Below are positions 15,929-21,942 of a DNA stretch of 37,424 nucleotides, one piece after another (position 1 is the first letter of the stretch; each line of letters starts with the position of its first letter). The position numbers and the translations under genes were made by a program. The notes under the pieces are model-generated. The model was not told the origin of the DNA. It did not search any database and saw only the letters and a program-made list of their open reading frames with translations. The DNA comes from Thermoleophilia bacterium (lineage in GTDB: Bacteria > Actinomycetota > Thermoleophilia > Gaiellales > Gaiellaceae), in contig JAICME010000011.1 in assembly GCA_025929425.1 (NCBI GenBank), positions 1 to 37,424 on the forward strand. Reading direction: 5' to 3'.

Positions 15929-17527
15929 CTAGAGCTCGCCGGGCGTGCGGATGATCTTCCAGATCATGTAGAGCCCGAGCACGGCGGCGAGGCAGAAGCC
16001 GACGGCGCCGAGCCACTCGACGGCGTGCGCGCGAACCAGTAGGGACGACGCGAGAAGCAACGCACCGACGATCAGCGCGGCCCCGACGCGGTTCGCGATC
16101 GAGCGGAGGTTGTGTTCGAGCTCGTCCAGCCCGGTGGGATGGACGCCGAGTGTGAGCGTCCCCTGCTCGAGCTCCGAGACGAGATGTGCGACGCGGCGAG
16201 GCAGGCCGATCAGCGGCGCGAGCTGCGTGAAGGCGTAGGCCGCGAACCGGTTCGGCTCGAGCCGGTGCTCCAGCTCCCGTGTCATCACCTCGAGTGACTG
16301 CTCCTCGATCAGGGCGACTGGGTCCAGCTCGGGGTCGAGGAGCCGGGCGATCGAGTCGGCCTGCGCGAGCGTCTTTCCGACGAGCGCGAAGGAGGTGGGA
16401 AGCCGGACGTCGCGCCGGATCGCGGCTCGCTGCAGATCGGCGAGGACCCGCCCGGACTCGATCGCCGCCAGCGGCCTGTGGTGGAAGCGGGGCAGCTTGC
16501 GCCGGACGTCCTGCACGAAGCCGGCCTGGTCGGACCGCGTCGAGGTGAGTGACAGTGCGATGACGAGATCGGCAACGTCGTCCGCCCGGTTCTGGGCGAC
16601 TGCGAGCAGCAGGAGCGCGAGGCCCGTACGCGTGTCCTCGTCGAGGCGTCCCAGCAGGCCGAAGTCGAGGAGCGCCAGGCGCCCGTCGTCCGTCAGCAGC
16701 ACGTTGCCCTGGTGCGGATCGGCGTGGTAGACGCCCTCGACGACGACCTGGAACACGTAGGCGCGGAAGAACTCGCGCGCGAGCCCGGCCGCCCGCTCTG
16801 GCTCGACGCCATGCTCCGCCGCGACCTTGACGCCGACGATCCGCTCCAGCACAAGGGTGCGCTCGGTCACGTACGGCCGGATCACCCGAGGCACGACGAG
16901 CCCTTCGAACGGCTCGACGAGCTTGCGGACAAGCTCCGCGTTGTGCGCCTCCTCGACGAAATCGAGCTCGGCACGCAGGTGGATCTCGAGCTCGTCCGCA
17001 AGGTCCTCGAGCTGAACCCTTCGCGCCGACTCGGAATGCCGGGAAGCGATGCGCACGGTCGAGCGGAGCACGGCGAGGTCCAGGTCGACCTGCTCGACGA
17101 TGCCGGGACGCCGCACCTTGACCACGACGTCCTGGCCCGTCGCCAGCAGGCCGCGATGCGTCTGGGCGATCGACGCTGTCGCGAGGGGCTCCGGGTCGAG
17201 GCTCACGAAGGCCCCCTCGCCGAAGTCCTCCCGGAGCACCGACTCGATCTCGGCGAAGGGAACTGGCGGAACGTCGTCGACGAGCCCACCGAGCTCCTCG
17301 ATGTACACGTCGGGCAGGAGGTCGGGGCGCGATGAGAGCAGCTGCCCGAGCTTGATGAAGGTCGTACCGAGCTCCTCGAGCCCCTGGCGGAAGGCCCGGG
17401 CTCCCTCGCGCGTCGCGTCGCGGTGGCCTGCGACCCCGATCTCCGCGAGGATCCGGCGAAGGCCGGACTGATGTGCGACCCGCCCGACGGTCAGCGCGCG
17501 CCGAGCGCGCTCGAGACGTGCGCCCAC
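15929..17527 (-). CDS. AarF/UbiB/ABC1-family atypical kinase-like membrane protein
   Basis: 532 residues. The family KxGQ motif is in TTFIKLGQLLSSRPDLLP (about residue 59), followed by the Ala-rich nucleotide loop LATASIAQTH. The catalytic-type HADPHQGN and metal-binding LLDFGLLGRL are present. Two hydrophobic helices at the C-terminus (about residues 480-525) anchor it to the membrane. UbiB proteins bind ATP and support biosynthesis or transport of isoprenoid quinones and other lipids; in Actinobacteria the pathway served is uncertain. The GTG start at 17527 is divergent from the glycosylase gene, 58 bp away. The upstream end is well defined by the conserved GLRRILAEIG region. Family identification is strong; the exact lipid role is open. 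Confidence 0.9.
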   Translation of the reverse strand: MGARLERARRALTVGRVAHQSGLRRILAEIGVAGHRDATREGARAFRQGLEELGTTFIKLGQLLSSRPDLLPDVYIEELGGLVDDVPPVPFAEIESVLREDFGEGAFVSLDPEPLATASIAQTHRGLLATGQDVVVKVRRPGIVEQVDLDLAVLRSTVRIASRHSESARRVQLEDLADELEIHLRAELDFVEEAHNAELVRKLVEPFEGLVVPRVIRPYVTERTLVLERIVGVKVAAEHGVEPERAAGLAREFFRAYVFQVVVEGVYHADPHQGNVLLTDDGRLALLDFGLLGRLDEDTRTGLALLLLAVAQNRADDVADLVIALSLTSTRSDQAGFVQDVRRKLPRFHHRPLAAIESGRVLADLQRAAIRRDVRLPTSFALVGKTLAQADSIARLLDPELDPVALIEEQSLEVMTRELEHRLEPNRFAAYAFTQLAPLIGLPRRVAHLVSELEQGTLTLGVHPTGLDELEHNLRSIANRVGAALIVGALLLASSLLVRAHAVEWLGAVGFCLAAVLGLYMIWKIIRTPGEL

Positions 17528-17573
17528 GAACGTGTTCTCCCACCGTTGGCGAAGCGGGAAACGCGGCGTCGCG

Positions 17574-17579
17574 TAACGT
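17574..17579 (+). promoter_or_regulatory. Leaderless -10 box of tag
   Basis: TAACGT ends six bases before the GTG start of the glycosylase gene, matching the TANNNT leaderless arrangement. No -35 hexamer at standard spacing is seen. Confidence 0.5.
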
Positions 17580-17585
17580 GAACCG

Positions 17586-18116
17586 GTGCCGATCCGCTGC
17601 TGGCCGACGAGCGACCCGCTCTACATCGCCTATCACGACGACGAGTGGGGCCGCCCGGTCCTGGACGAGCGCGGCCTGTACGAGCGCCTCTGCCTCGAGG
17701 GCTTCCAGTCGGGGCTCGCGTGGATCACGATCCTGCGCAAGCGCGAGGCCTTCCGACACGCGTTCGCCGGCTTCGATCCCGAGCGAGTGGCGCGGTTCGG
17801 CCCGCGCGACGTGGAGCGGCTGCTGCGGGACGCGGGGATCGTCCGCCACCGCGGCAAGATCGAAGCTGCGATCGCGAACGGGCGGGCCACACTCGAGCTG
17901 CGCGAAGCGGGAACACCCCTCGATCGGCTGCTCTGGGAGTACCGCGATCAGGCAGACGGAAGAGACCTCTCGCGGCGCCTGAAGGCCGCGGGCTTCCGCT
18001 TCGTCGGCCCGACGACCGTCTACTCGTCGCTGGAGGCGTGCGGGATCGTCAACGGCCACCGGACGGACTGCTGGGTGCGCGACGCGGTCGAGGCCGAGCG
18101 CCGAGCGGTCGTCTAG
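17586..18116 (+). CDS. tag: DNA-3-methyladenine glycosylase I (Tag)
   Basis: 176 residues, close to E. coli Tag (187). It removes 3-methyladenine from alkylated DNA as the first step of base excision repair. The zinc-site residues known from E. coli Tag are all present: Cys5, His17 (in AYHDDEWG), His158 and Cys162 (in NGHRTDCW). LEGFQSGLAWITIL and GIVRHRGKIEAAIANGRA are conserved family segments with the catalytic Glu and substrate pocket. The GTG start at 17586 is preceded by a TAACGT box at leaderless spacing. The stop shares CTAG with the convergent SRPBCC gene. Identification is secure. Confidence 0.94.
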   Translation: MPIRCWPTSDPLYIAYHDDEWGRPVLDERGLYERLCLEGFQSGLAWITILRKREAFRHAFAGFDPERVARFGPRDVERLLRDAGIVRHRGKIEAAIANGRATLELREAGTPLDRLLWEYRDQADGRDLSRRLKAAGFRFVGPTTVYSSLEACGIVNGHRTDCWVRDAVEAERRAVV

Positions 18117-18511
18117 CTCTCGAGGATCTGCTTCAGCCGGTCGAAGTCCTTGCGGAACTGCCTCTCCGCGCCGCGCGCGAGGAGCCCGGCGGCGAAGCCC
18201 GGCACGTCGCCCTCCGCGGTGACCGTCAGACGCGTTCCGCCGTCCGTCGGCTCGAGCTCGTGCCGGACGGTGAACGGGACCGGCCCGTCGAGAGCGCGCA
18301 GAGTGAAGACGCGCGGCGCCTCGCTCTCGACGATCTCGAGCGACGTGTCGAAGTCCCTCCCGAGCAATGAGCGTGACTCCTCGATCCGTCCGTCGCGTTC
18401 CGTGGCGCTCCTGACGCCCGACTGCCACGCCGGCAGGTGCGAGACGTCGGTGAGGTAGGCGAAGACGTCCTCCGGCGTCCGTGCGATCTCGATCGTCAAC
18501 TCCGCACGCAT
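18113..18511 (-). CDS. SRPBCC-family (polyketide cyclase/START-like) protein
   Basis: 132 residues of the helix-grip fold. The strand pattern and motifs TPEDVFAYLTDVSHLPAWQ, VRHELEPTDGGTRLTVTAEG and a long C-terminal helix (ERQFRKDFDRLKQILES) are typical of stand-alone SRPBCC proteins that bind hydrophobic ligands. A TTG at 18520 is in frame, but the ATG at 18511 is better placed: TATCTT (complement of 18519-18524) ends seven bases before it, suggesting a leaderless message. Its promoter overlaps that of the small RNA unit, which reads the other way. The ligand is unknown. The stop overlaps tag by CTAG. Confidence 0.82.
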   Translation of the reverse strand: MRAELTIEIARTPEDVFAYLTDVSHLPAWQSGVRSATERDGRIEESRSLLGRDFDTSLEIVESEAPRVFTLRALDGPVPFTVRHELEPTDGGTRLTVTAEGDVPGFAAGLLARGAERQFRKDFDRLKQILES

Positions 18512-18518
18512 CTCACCC

Positions 18519-18524
18519 AAGATA
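18519..18524 (-). promoter_or_regulatory. Leaderless -10 box of the SRPBCC gene
   Basis: TATCTT on the minus strand ends seven bases before ATG 18511. It lies immediately beside the -35 of the divergently transcribed RNA unit at 18529, so RNA polymerase binding on the two promoters may be mutually exclusive. Confidence 0.5.
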
Positions 18525-18528
18525 GGGC

Positions 18529-18556
18529 TTGCGGTGACCGCGCTCTCCGCTATCGT
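18529..18556 (+). promoter_or_regulatory. Promoter of the small structured RNA/13-codon ORF unit
   Basis: TTGCGG (18529-18534), a 16-bp spacer and TATCGT (18551-18556) make a plausible housekeeping-sigma promoter. Transcription would start near 18563, just before the extended Shine-Dalgarno sequence. No protein gene on this strand follows within a kilobase, so the promoter appears dedicated to the RNA unit. Confidence 0.6.
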
Positions 18557-18569
18557 GCTGCTACCGCGG

Positions 18570-18583
18570 AAAGGAGGTGGTCC
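18570..18583 (+). promoter_or_regulatory. Extended Shine-Dalgarno complementary to the entire 16S rRNA 3' tail
   Basis: AAAGGAGGTGGTCC can pair with the whole conserved 16S 3' end GGAUCACCUCCUUU: 13 Watson-Crick pairs plus one G-U. Ordinary sites pair over 4-7 bases. It lies four bases before the GTG of the 13-codon ORF, and its core is nine or more bases away. Such length should hold ribosomes tightly. Confidence 0.75.
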
Positions 18584-18587
18584 GGCA

Positions 18588-18629
18588 GTGATTTCAGACA
18601 GTACGGGCAGTGGAGGTACCAGCGGGTAG
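18588..18629 (+). CDS. 13-codon micro-ORF (MISDSTGSGGTSG)
   Basis: GTG at 18588 to TAG at 18629 encodes 13 residues, rich in Gly, Ser and Thr, with no membrane or charge character. It is preceded by the strongest Shine-Dalgarno sequence in the window, which is the reason to take it seriously. The product is too short for a fold. It may be a leader peptide whose translation state controls the downstream RNA structure, or the act of initiation may be what matters. No protein family is recognised. Confidence 0.5.
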   Translation: MISDSTGSGGTSG

Positions 18630-18760
18630 GGGTGCCGTCCCCGGGACCTGAACGGGGAACCGCCTAGCCAGCGTGGGGGACATCGCGTCTCGCGCCGCCC
18701 GGCCCAACTACCGAGGCCGGGCAGGAAAGCGCCTCTGCCACTACGCGCTGGTTACTGTGT

Positions 18761-18786
18761 CGAAGGGCCGCGAGAGCGGCCCTTCG
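18761..18786 (+). terminator. Strong terminator hairpin
   Basis: A perfect 11-bp stem (18761-18771 with 18776-18786) closed by a GAGA tetraloop and followed by CATTTCAT. The U tract is weak, but the stem is very stable. It ends the small RNA unit and lies 12 bp beyond the stop of the convergent FMN reductase gene, so it may serve both strands. Confidence 0.75.
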
Positions 18787-18797
18787 CATTTCATCCC

Positions 18798-19358
18798 TCA
18801 GGCTGCGACACGCTCGGGAACCGGAACGGCTTCCGAGGCGAGAGTGGTCAGGTGCAGCCGGAGCTGGTCGAATATCTCTCCGTCGAGGAGCCGACCTTCC
18901 GAGTCGAACCGCTCCTCGGCGCGGCCGACGGGGATCTCGGTGCCGACGACCCGGGCGCCTGCGACGCCGAGGATCCGCTTCAGATCCTGTTGTGCCCAGA
19001 GGGCGCCGAACCGGCCGGTGCTCGCACCGACCACGGCGACCGTCTTGTTGCGGAGCACCGCGTCCTGCCTCGGCCGCGACGCCCAGTCGATCGCGTTCTT
19101 GAGCCCGCCCGGCACCGAGCCGTTGTACTCGGGAGTCGAGAAGAGAATCGCGTCGGCAGCCGCCCAGTCGGCGCGGAGGCGGCGCACCGACTCTGGTACG
19201 TCCTCGCCCTCGAGATCCTGGTCGTAGAACGGCAGCTCGCCGATTCCCTCCCAGAGCTCGAGCTCGACGCCTGCGGGCGCCGCTTCCAGCGCCGCCCGCA
19301 GGAGGCTCGTGTTGAACGAGCTCTCCCTCAGGCTGCCGGAGACGGCGAGGATCCGCAT
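18798..19358 (-). CDS. NAD(P)H-dependent FMN reductase (flavodoxin-like)
   Basis: 186 residues. The N-terminus MRILAVSGSLRESSFNTSLL is the FMN-phosphate loop of the NADPH-dependent FMN reductase family. FSTPEYNGSVPGGLKNAIDW is the hallmark segment that binds the isoalloxazine ring and forms the dimer interface. The enzyme reduces free or bound FMN, quinones or similar acceptors in the cytosol. The ATG at 19358 lies two bases after the stop of the YceI gene; the open frame continues upstream inside that gene but not as real coding sequence. It should be co-transcribed with yceI from the MarR-controlled promoter, which suggests a role in handling lipophilic or redox-active compounds (inference). 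Confidence 0.9.
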   Translation of the reverse strand: MRILAVSGSLRESSFNTSLLRAALEAAPAGVELELWEGIGELPFYDQDLEGEDVPESVRRLRADWAAADAILFSTPEYNGSVPGGLKNAIDWASRPRQDAVLRNKTVAVVGASTGRFGALWAQQDLKRILGVAGARVVGTEIPVGRAEERFDSEGRLLDGEIFDQLRLHLTTLASEAVPVPERVAA

Positions 19359-19360
19359 CG

Positions 19361-19882
19361 TCAGCCCTCCTGCCTCACGAGCGCGAGGTCGGCCTTGATG
19401 GTGACGTCGTCGCCGAGGTAGTTGCCGCCGCCCTGGTTCGGAGCGTTCCAGCTCACGCCGAACTCGTTGCGGTCGACCTTCGCCTCGAGCGTGATGCCGA
19501 TGCGCTCGTGCCCGAAGGGATCGACGTTGGGCTCGGAAACGGATGACGTGATCGCGACCGGGCGGGTGACGCCCTTGATCGTCAGCTCGCCGTGCTCGAG
19601 GTCGCTCGTCCGGAAGGTGATCTCCGGGAAGCGCTCGGCGTCGAAGAAGTCCGGCGTCTGGAGGTGGCCGTTCAGCTGCTCGTCCTTGACGTCGACGCTC
19701 GCGACCTTCGCCGAGCCCTCGAGGACGCCGTTCGCCAGGCCGGCCGAGTAGTCGTGAAAGCCGCCGCGGAAGATGTTCGTCCCTGCGTAGGCGATCTCGA
19801 ACGCGACGTTCGAGTGAACCGGGTCGGCGCTCCAGCTGCCGGCCGGTGTGGTCTTGCGGGTGGTGGTGAGGGTGGTGGACAC
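19361..19882 (-). CDS. YceI-family lipid-binding-type protein
   Basis: 173 residues forming one YceI beta-barrel domain. SWSADPVHSNVAFEIAYAGT, FFDAERFPEITFRTSD, ELTIKGVTRPVAI and RNEFGVSWN are the family signatures. YceI proteins bind polyisoprenoid-type molecules in a lipocalin-like barrel. Here there is no signal peptide, so the protein should be cytosolic, as for many actinobacterial members. The GTG start at 19882 has AGGAG about eight bases upstream. A TTGACT-17-TATGAT promoter overlaps the operator of the divergent marR, so regulation by MarR is very likely. It is co-transcribed with the FMN reductase. The identity of the bound molecule is unknown. Confidence 0.92.
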   Translation of the reverse strand: MSTTLTTTRKTTPAGSWSADPVHSNVAFEIAYAGTNIFRGGFHDYSAGLANGVLEGSAKVASVDVKDEQLNGHLQTPDFFDAERFPEITFRTSDLEHGELTIKGVTRPVAITSSVSEPNVDPFGHERIGITLEAKVDRNEFGVSWNAPNQGGGNYLGDDVTIKADLALVRQEG

Positions 19883-19905
19883 TGGTGTATCTCCTGACGT
19901 ATACT
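19876..19905 (+). promoter_or_regulatory. Possible promoter of the marR/cupin operon
   Basis: TGGACA (19876-19881), an 18-bp spacer and TATACT (19900-19905) lie upstream of the 12-codon ORF and marR. The -35 sits inside the first codons of yceI. This is plausible but weaker than the yceI promoter. Confidence 0.35.
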
Positions 19906-19915
19906 TGAGGACGCA

Positions 19916-19954
19916 ATGATCATAGCGAGAAAAGATTGTCTAGTCAACTATTGA
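19916..19954 (+). CDS. 12-codon upstream ORF overlapping the marR start
   Basis: ATG at 19916 to TGA at 19954 encodes MIIARKDCLVNY. GAGG lies about six bases before the ATG. Its TGA overlaps a TTG (19951-19953) that is in frame with marR, giving a TTGA overlap of the kind that couples genes elsewhere in this window. It may therefore set the level of MarR. The ORF is too short to be sure it is translated. Confidence 0.4.
   Translation: MIIARKDCLVNY
19919..19947 (-). promoter_or_regulatory. Promoter of yceI-FMN reductase
   Basis: On the minus strand TTGACT (complement of 19942-19947) and TATGAT (complement of 19919-19924) are spaced by 17 bp, the best consensus promoter in the window. Its -35 lies inside the palindromic operator, so a bound repressor would block it directly. 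Confidence 0.75.
19936..19947 (+). promoter_or_regulatory. Palindromic operator, probable MarR site
   Basis: TTGTCTAGTCAA is a near-perfect palindrome of the form TTGnCTAGnCAA (10 of 12 positions symmetric). It overlaps the yceI -35 element and the region before the marR start. This is the position expected for autorepression by MarR with co-repression of the divergent operon. Confidence 0.6.
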
Positions 19955-20430
19955 GCACACAAGCGAGCTCCCCGGGCTCGGGCGGGCTGCCCGACACCGC
20001 CTGGGTGCGCTTCCTGCGCGCGCATGCCGCCTTGACGCGCGAGCTCTCGTCACGGCTCGAGGCGCTCCACGAGCTCACGCTGAGCGACTTCGACGTCCTC
20101 GTGCAGCTCTATTACGCAGAGGGTCGGCGAATGCGCCGGATCGACCTCGCTCGCTCCGTCCTGCTCACGGCCTCCGGGATCACCCGCTTGCTCGACGGGC
20201 TCGAGCGCTCGGGGCTGGTGGCGAGAGAGCGCTGCGCCAGCGATGCCCGAGTCACGTACGCCGTGCTCACCGAGAGCGGCATGAGGAAGATCGAGGATGC
20301 GCGGGAGTCGCACCTGGCCGACATCGAAGAGCTGTTCGGCTCGCGCTTCTCACCTGAGGAACGAGACCAGCTCGCCGATTTGCTGGCGAGGCTGCCGCTC
20401 GCGCACACGTCCGAGGCCTGCTCGCAGTGA
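19951..20430 (+). CDS. MarR-family transcriptional regulator
   Basis: 159 residues from TTG 19951; an alternative TTG at 19936 adds five residues but lies within the operator. A winged helix-turn-helix of the MarR type runs from about residue 25 to 120. It includes LSDFDVLVQLYYAEGRRMRR, LARSVLLTASGITRLLDGLERSGLVARE and the wing SDARVTYAVLTESG. C-terminal helices form the dimer interface. It should repress yceI-FMN reductase and itself through TTGnCTAGnCAA, and release on binding a small phenolic or oxidised ligand (general family behaviour). The stop overlaps the cupin gene start (GTGA), so the two are co-translated. Confidence 0.9.
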   Translation: MSTQASSPGSGGLPDTAWVRFLRAHAALTRELSSRLEALHELTLSDFDVLVQLYYAEGRRMRRIDLARSVLLTASGITRLLDGLERSGLVARERCASDARVTYAVLTESGMRKIEDARESHLADIEELFGSRFSPEERDQLADLLARLPLAHTSEACSQ

Positions 20431-20813
20431 GCTACGCCTTCGGGTCGCTCGACGAGCTCGGCAGCGGCCCGGGCTTCCGCAAGATCCGGAAGGCGCTCGG
20501 CGTCGAGGCCTTCGGCGTCAACGCGATCGTCTTCCCGCCGCATTACGAGGGGCCCGAGCACTACCACGACACGCAGGACGAGCTCTACTTCGTGCACAAG
20601 GGGCGGATCCGGGTGGACGTCGGCGGCGAATCGCGCGAGCTCACCGAGGGCGGCCTGTTCCACGCGAGCTCGACGACCCCGCGCCGGATCTCGAATGTGG
20701 GCGACGACGACGCGATCGTCTACATCGTCGGTGGGAGGGGCGGCTACGTCGAACGCGACGGCCACCTGGTCGATCCGGAAGTCGACCTGCCCAGACGGCA
20801 GGGTCTCGGCTAG
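20427..20813 (+). CDS. Cupin-domain protein
   Basis: 128 residues with a single cupin beta-barrel. The metal motif is EHYHDTQDELYFVHKG: His, His, a Glu six residues on, and the conserved G at the end of motif 1. Motif 2 (GGLFHASSTTPRRISNVG) supplies the fourth His at the usual place. It could be a small dioxygenase, isomerase or metal-dependent sensor. The GTG start overlaps the marR stop, so its product is made with the repressor, and it may act on or bind the same class of compound (inference). The stop shares CTAG with the convergent alcohol dehydrogenase. Confidence 0.88.
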   Translation: MSYAFGSLDELGSGPGFRKIRKALGVEAFGVNAIVFPPHYEGPEHYHDTQDELYFVHKGRIRVDVGGESRELTEGGLFHASSTTPRRISNVGDDDAIVYIVGGRGGYVERDGHLVDPEVDLPRRQGLG

Positions 20814-21895
20814 AGAATCGCGACCGTCCGGATCTCGCCGCCTTCGCCGATCCGCGGCAGGCGCTCCGGCACCTCGTCGAGCCGGATCGTGCTCGTCACG
20901 AAGCGGGAGAGGTCGATCCGGCCGTCGAGCGCAGCCTGGGCGAGGAACGGGAAGTCCTGTTGCGGGATCGTGTCGCCGCCGTGCGTGACGGCGATCGTCG
21001 GCTTGCGTCCGAAGACGTCCGCGTAGAGGTCCACGTCCAGCGTCGTTTGCGGCAAGGGCATCCCCACCAGCGTCGCCGTCCCGGCGTAGGCGCACATCCG
21101 GATCGCCTGCGTCAGACCGGTGCCTGCGCCGATCGCGGAAAACGCGAAGTCGACACCGCGACCGCCCGTGAGCTCACGGACGGCTTCGACAGGATCCTCC
21201 GCGGCCGCGTCGACCACGTCGGTCGCCCCGAGCGCGCGGGCGACCTCCAGCTTCTCCGGCGCCACGTCGACCGCGACGATTTGCGCTGCGCCTGCGAGCA
21301 GTGCGCCCTGCACGGTTGCGAGCCCGACGCCGCCGCAGCCGATCACCGCGACGGAAGATTCCTCGCGCACGGGGGTTGCCCAGAGTGCTGCGCCGGCGCC
21401 CGTCGAGAAGCCGCACGCGAGGAGCGCTGCCTGTTCGACCGGCAGCTCCTCCGGGACCCGCACTGCACACGCTTCGTGGACGACCGCTCGGTCGGCCAGC
21501 GTCCCGCAGCGGAGGACCGGCGTCAGCACCGCTCCGTCGGCCGCCCTGTGCAGGCGGCGCCTGGCACGCAGCTGCGAGGAGCAGCGGCGTGAGTCGCTGC
21601 GCCGGCATTGCGGGCATTCACCGCACGGCGCACGCCAGGCGATGACGACGCGATCGCCGGGAGCAACCGAGGTCACATCCCTGCCCACCTCCTCGACGAC
21701 GCCCGCTCCCTCGTGGCCGAGGAGGATCGGGAAGCGCAGCCCCCAGCCCTTCGTCTCGAGGACGTAGAGATCGGAGTGGCAGAGCCCGCATGCCAGAACG
21801 CGGACGACCACCTCCCGGGGCCCGGGCGACTCGACCGTGAGCTCCTCGACGGCGGGCTTGTTCTCCGGCGATGCGTAGACGACGCCGCGCGTCAC
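20810..21895 (-). CDS. Zinc-dependent MDR alcohol dehydrogenase
   Basis: 361 residues of the medium-chain dehydrogenase/reductase family. Catalytic zinc ligands are in CGLCHSD and GHEGAGVVEEVG. The structural zinc site is CGECPQCRRSDSRRC (four Cys), and the cofactor loop is GCGGVGLATVQGALLAGA. VDVAPEKLEVARALGA, with an acidic residue after the loop, favours NAD. It resembles class III and NDMA/mycothiol-dependent dehydrogenases acting on alcohols or thiol adducts of formaldehyde, but the substrate cannot be fixed. The GTG start at 21895 is followed upstream by a 47-bp gap with three palindromes, a likely control region. It ends by sharing CTAG with the cupin gene. Confidence 0.88.
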   Translation of the reverse strand: MTRGVVYASPENKPAVEELTVESPGPREVVVRVLACGLCHSDLYVLETKGWGLRFPILLGHEGAGVVEEVGRDVTSVAPGDRVVIAWRAPCGECPQCRRSDSRRCSSQLRARRRLHRAADGAVLTPVLRCGTLADRAVVHEACAVRVPEELPVEQAALLACGFSTGAGAALWATPVREESSVAVIGCGGVGLATVQGALLAGAAQIVAVDVAPEKLEVARALGATDVVDAAAEDPVEAVRELTGGRGVDFAFSAIGAGTGLTQAIRMCAYAGTATLVGMPLPQTTLDVDLYADVFGRKPTIAVTHGGDTIPQQDFPFLAQAALDGRIDLSRFVTSTIRLDEVPERLPRIGEGGEIRTVAIL

Positions 21896-21906
21896 AGTTT
21901 CGTCAA

Positions 21907-21939
21907 GGTGGCTGCCACCGTTACGTAACCGTTACGTAA
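21907..21939 (-). promoter_or_regulatory. Cluster of palindromes before the alcohol dehydrogenase gene
   Basis: The 47-bp gap holds a perfect inverted repeat GGTGGC-T-GCCACC (21907-21919). Two copies of the palindrome TTACGTAA follow (21921-21928 and 21932-21939), 11 bp apart and so on the same face of the helix. They lie about 25-45 bases before the GTG of the dehydrogenase. This looks like an operator array for a dimeric repressor or activator; no regulator gene is adjacent. Confidence 0.55.
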
Positions 21940-21942
21940 GCG

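Larger units (their letters stand above)
18563..18790 (+). ncRNA. Candidate structured RNA of about 225 nt carrying a 13-codon ORF
   Basis: An apparently independent transcript between a promoter at 18529-18556 and a terminator at 18761-18786. Its 5' end carries AAAGGAGGTGGTCC (18570-18583) and a 13-codon ORF (18588-18629). The body is rich in pairing. A hairpin TCCCCG/CGGGGA lies around 18638-18658. An 11-pair long-range helix joins 18665-18675 with 18744-18754, including two G-U pairs. Inside it sit CGCG/CGCG (18684-18694) and CCCGGCC/GGCCGGG (18698-18704 with 18715-18721). It does not match tmRNA, RNase P, SRP RNA, 6S RNA or tRNA by eye. The role may be regulatory, with the ORF as sensor, or simply a micropeptide gene. 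The boundaries are inferred. Confidence 0.55.

Noticed and set aside
15255-18428. Open frame of 1057 codons on the minus strand
   Set aside because: Overlaps the AarF and HD-GYP genes in another frame and reads antisense through tag; composition is Arg/Ala noise.
18563-18790. Small RNA unit as tmRNA, RNase P RNA, SRP RNA, 6S RNA or a tRNA
   Set aside because: None of the characteristic sequences or cloverleaf elements is present, and the size and layout differ.
18798-19916. FMN reductase fused to an upstream domain
   Set aside because: Upstream part is yceI read out of frame; ATG 19358 begins the conserved flavin loop.
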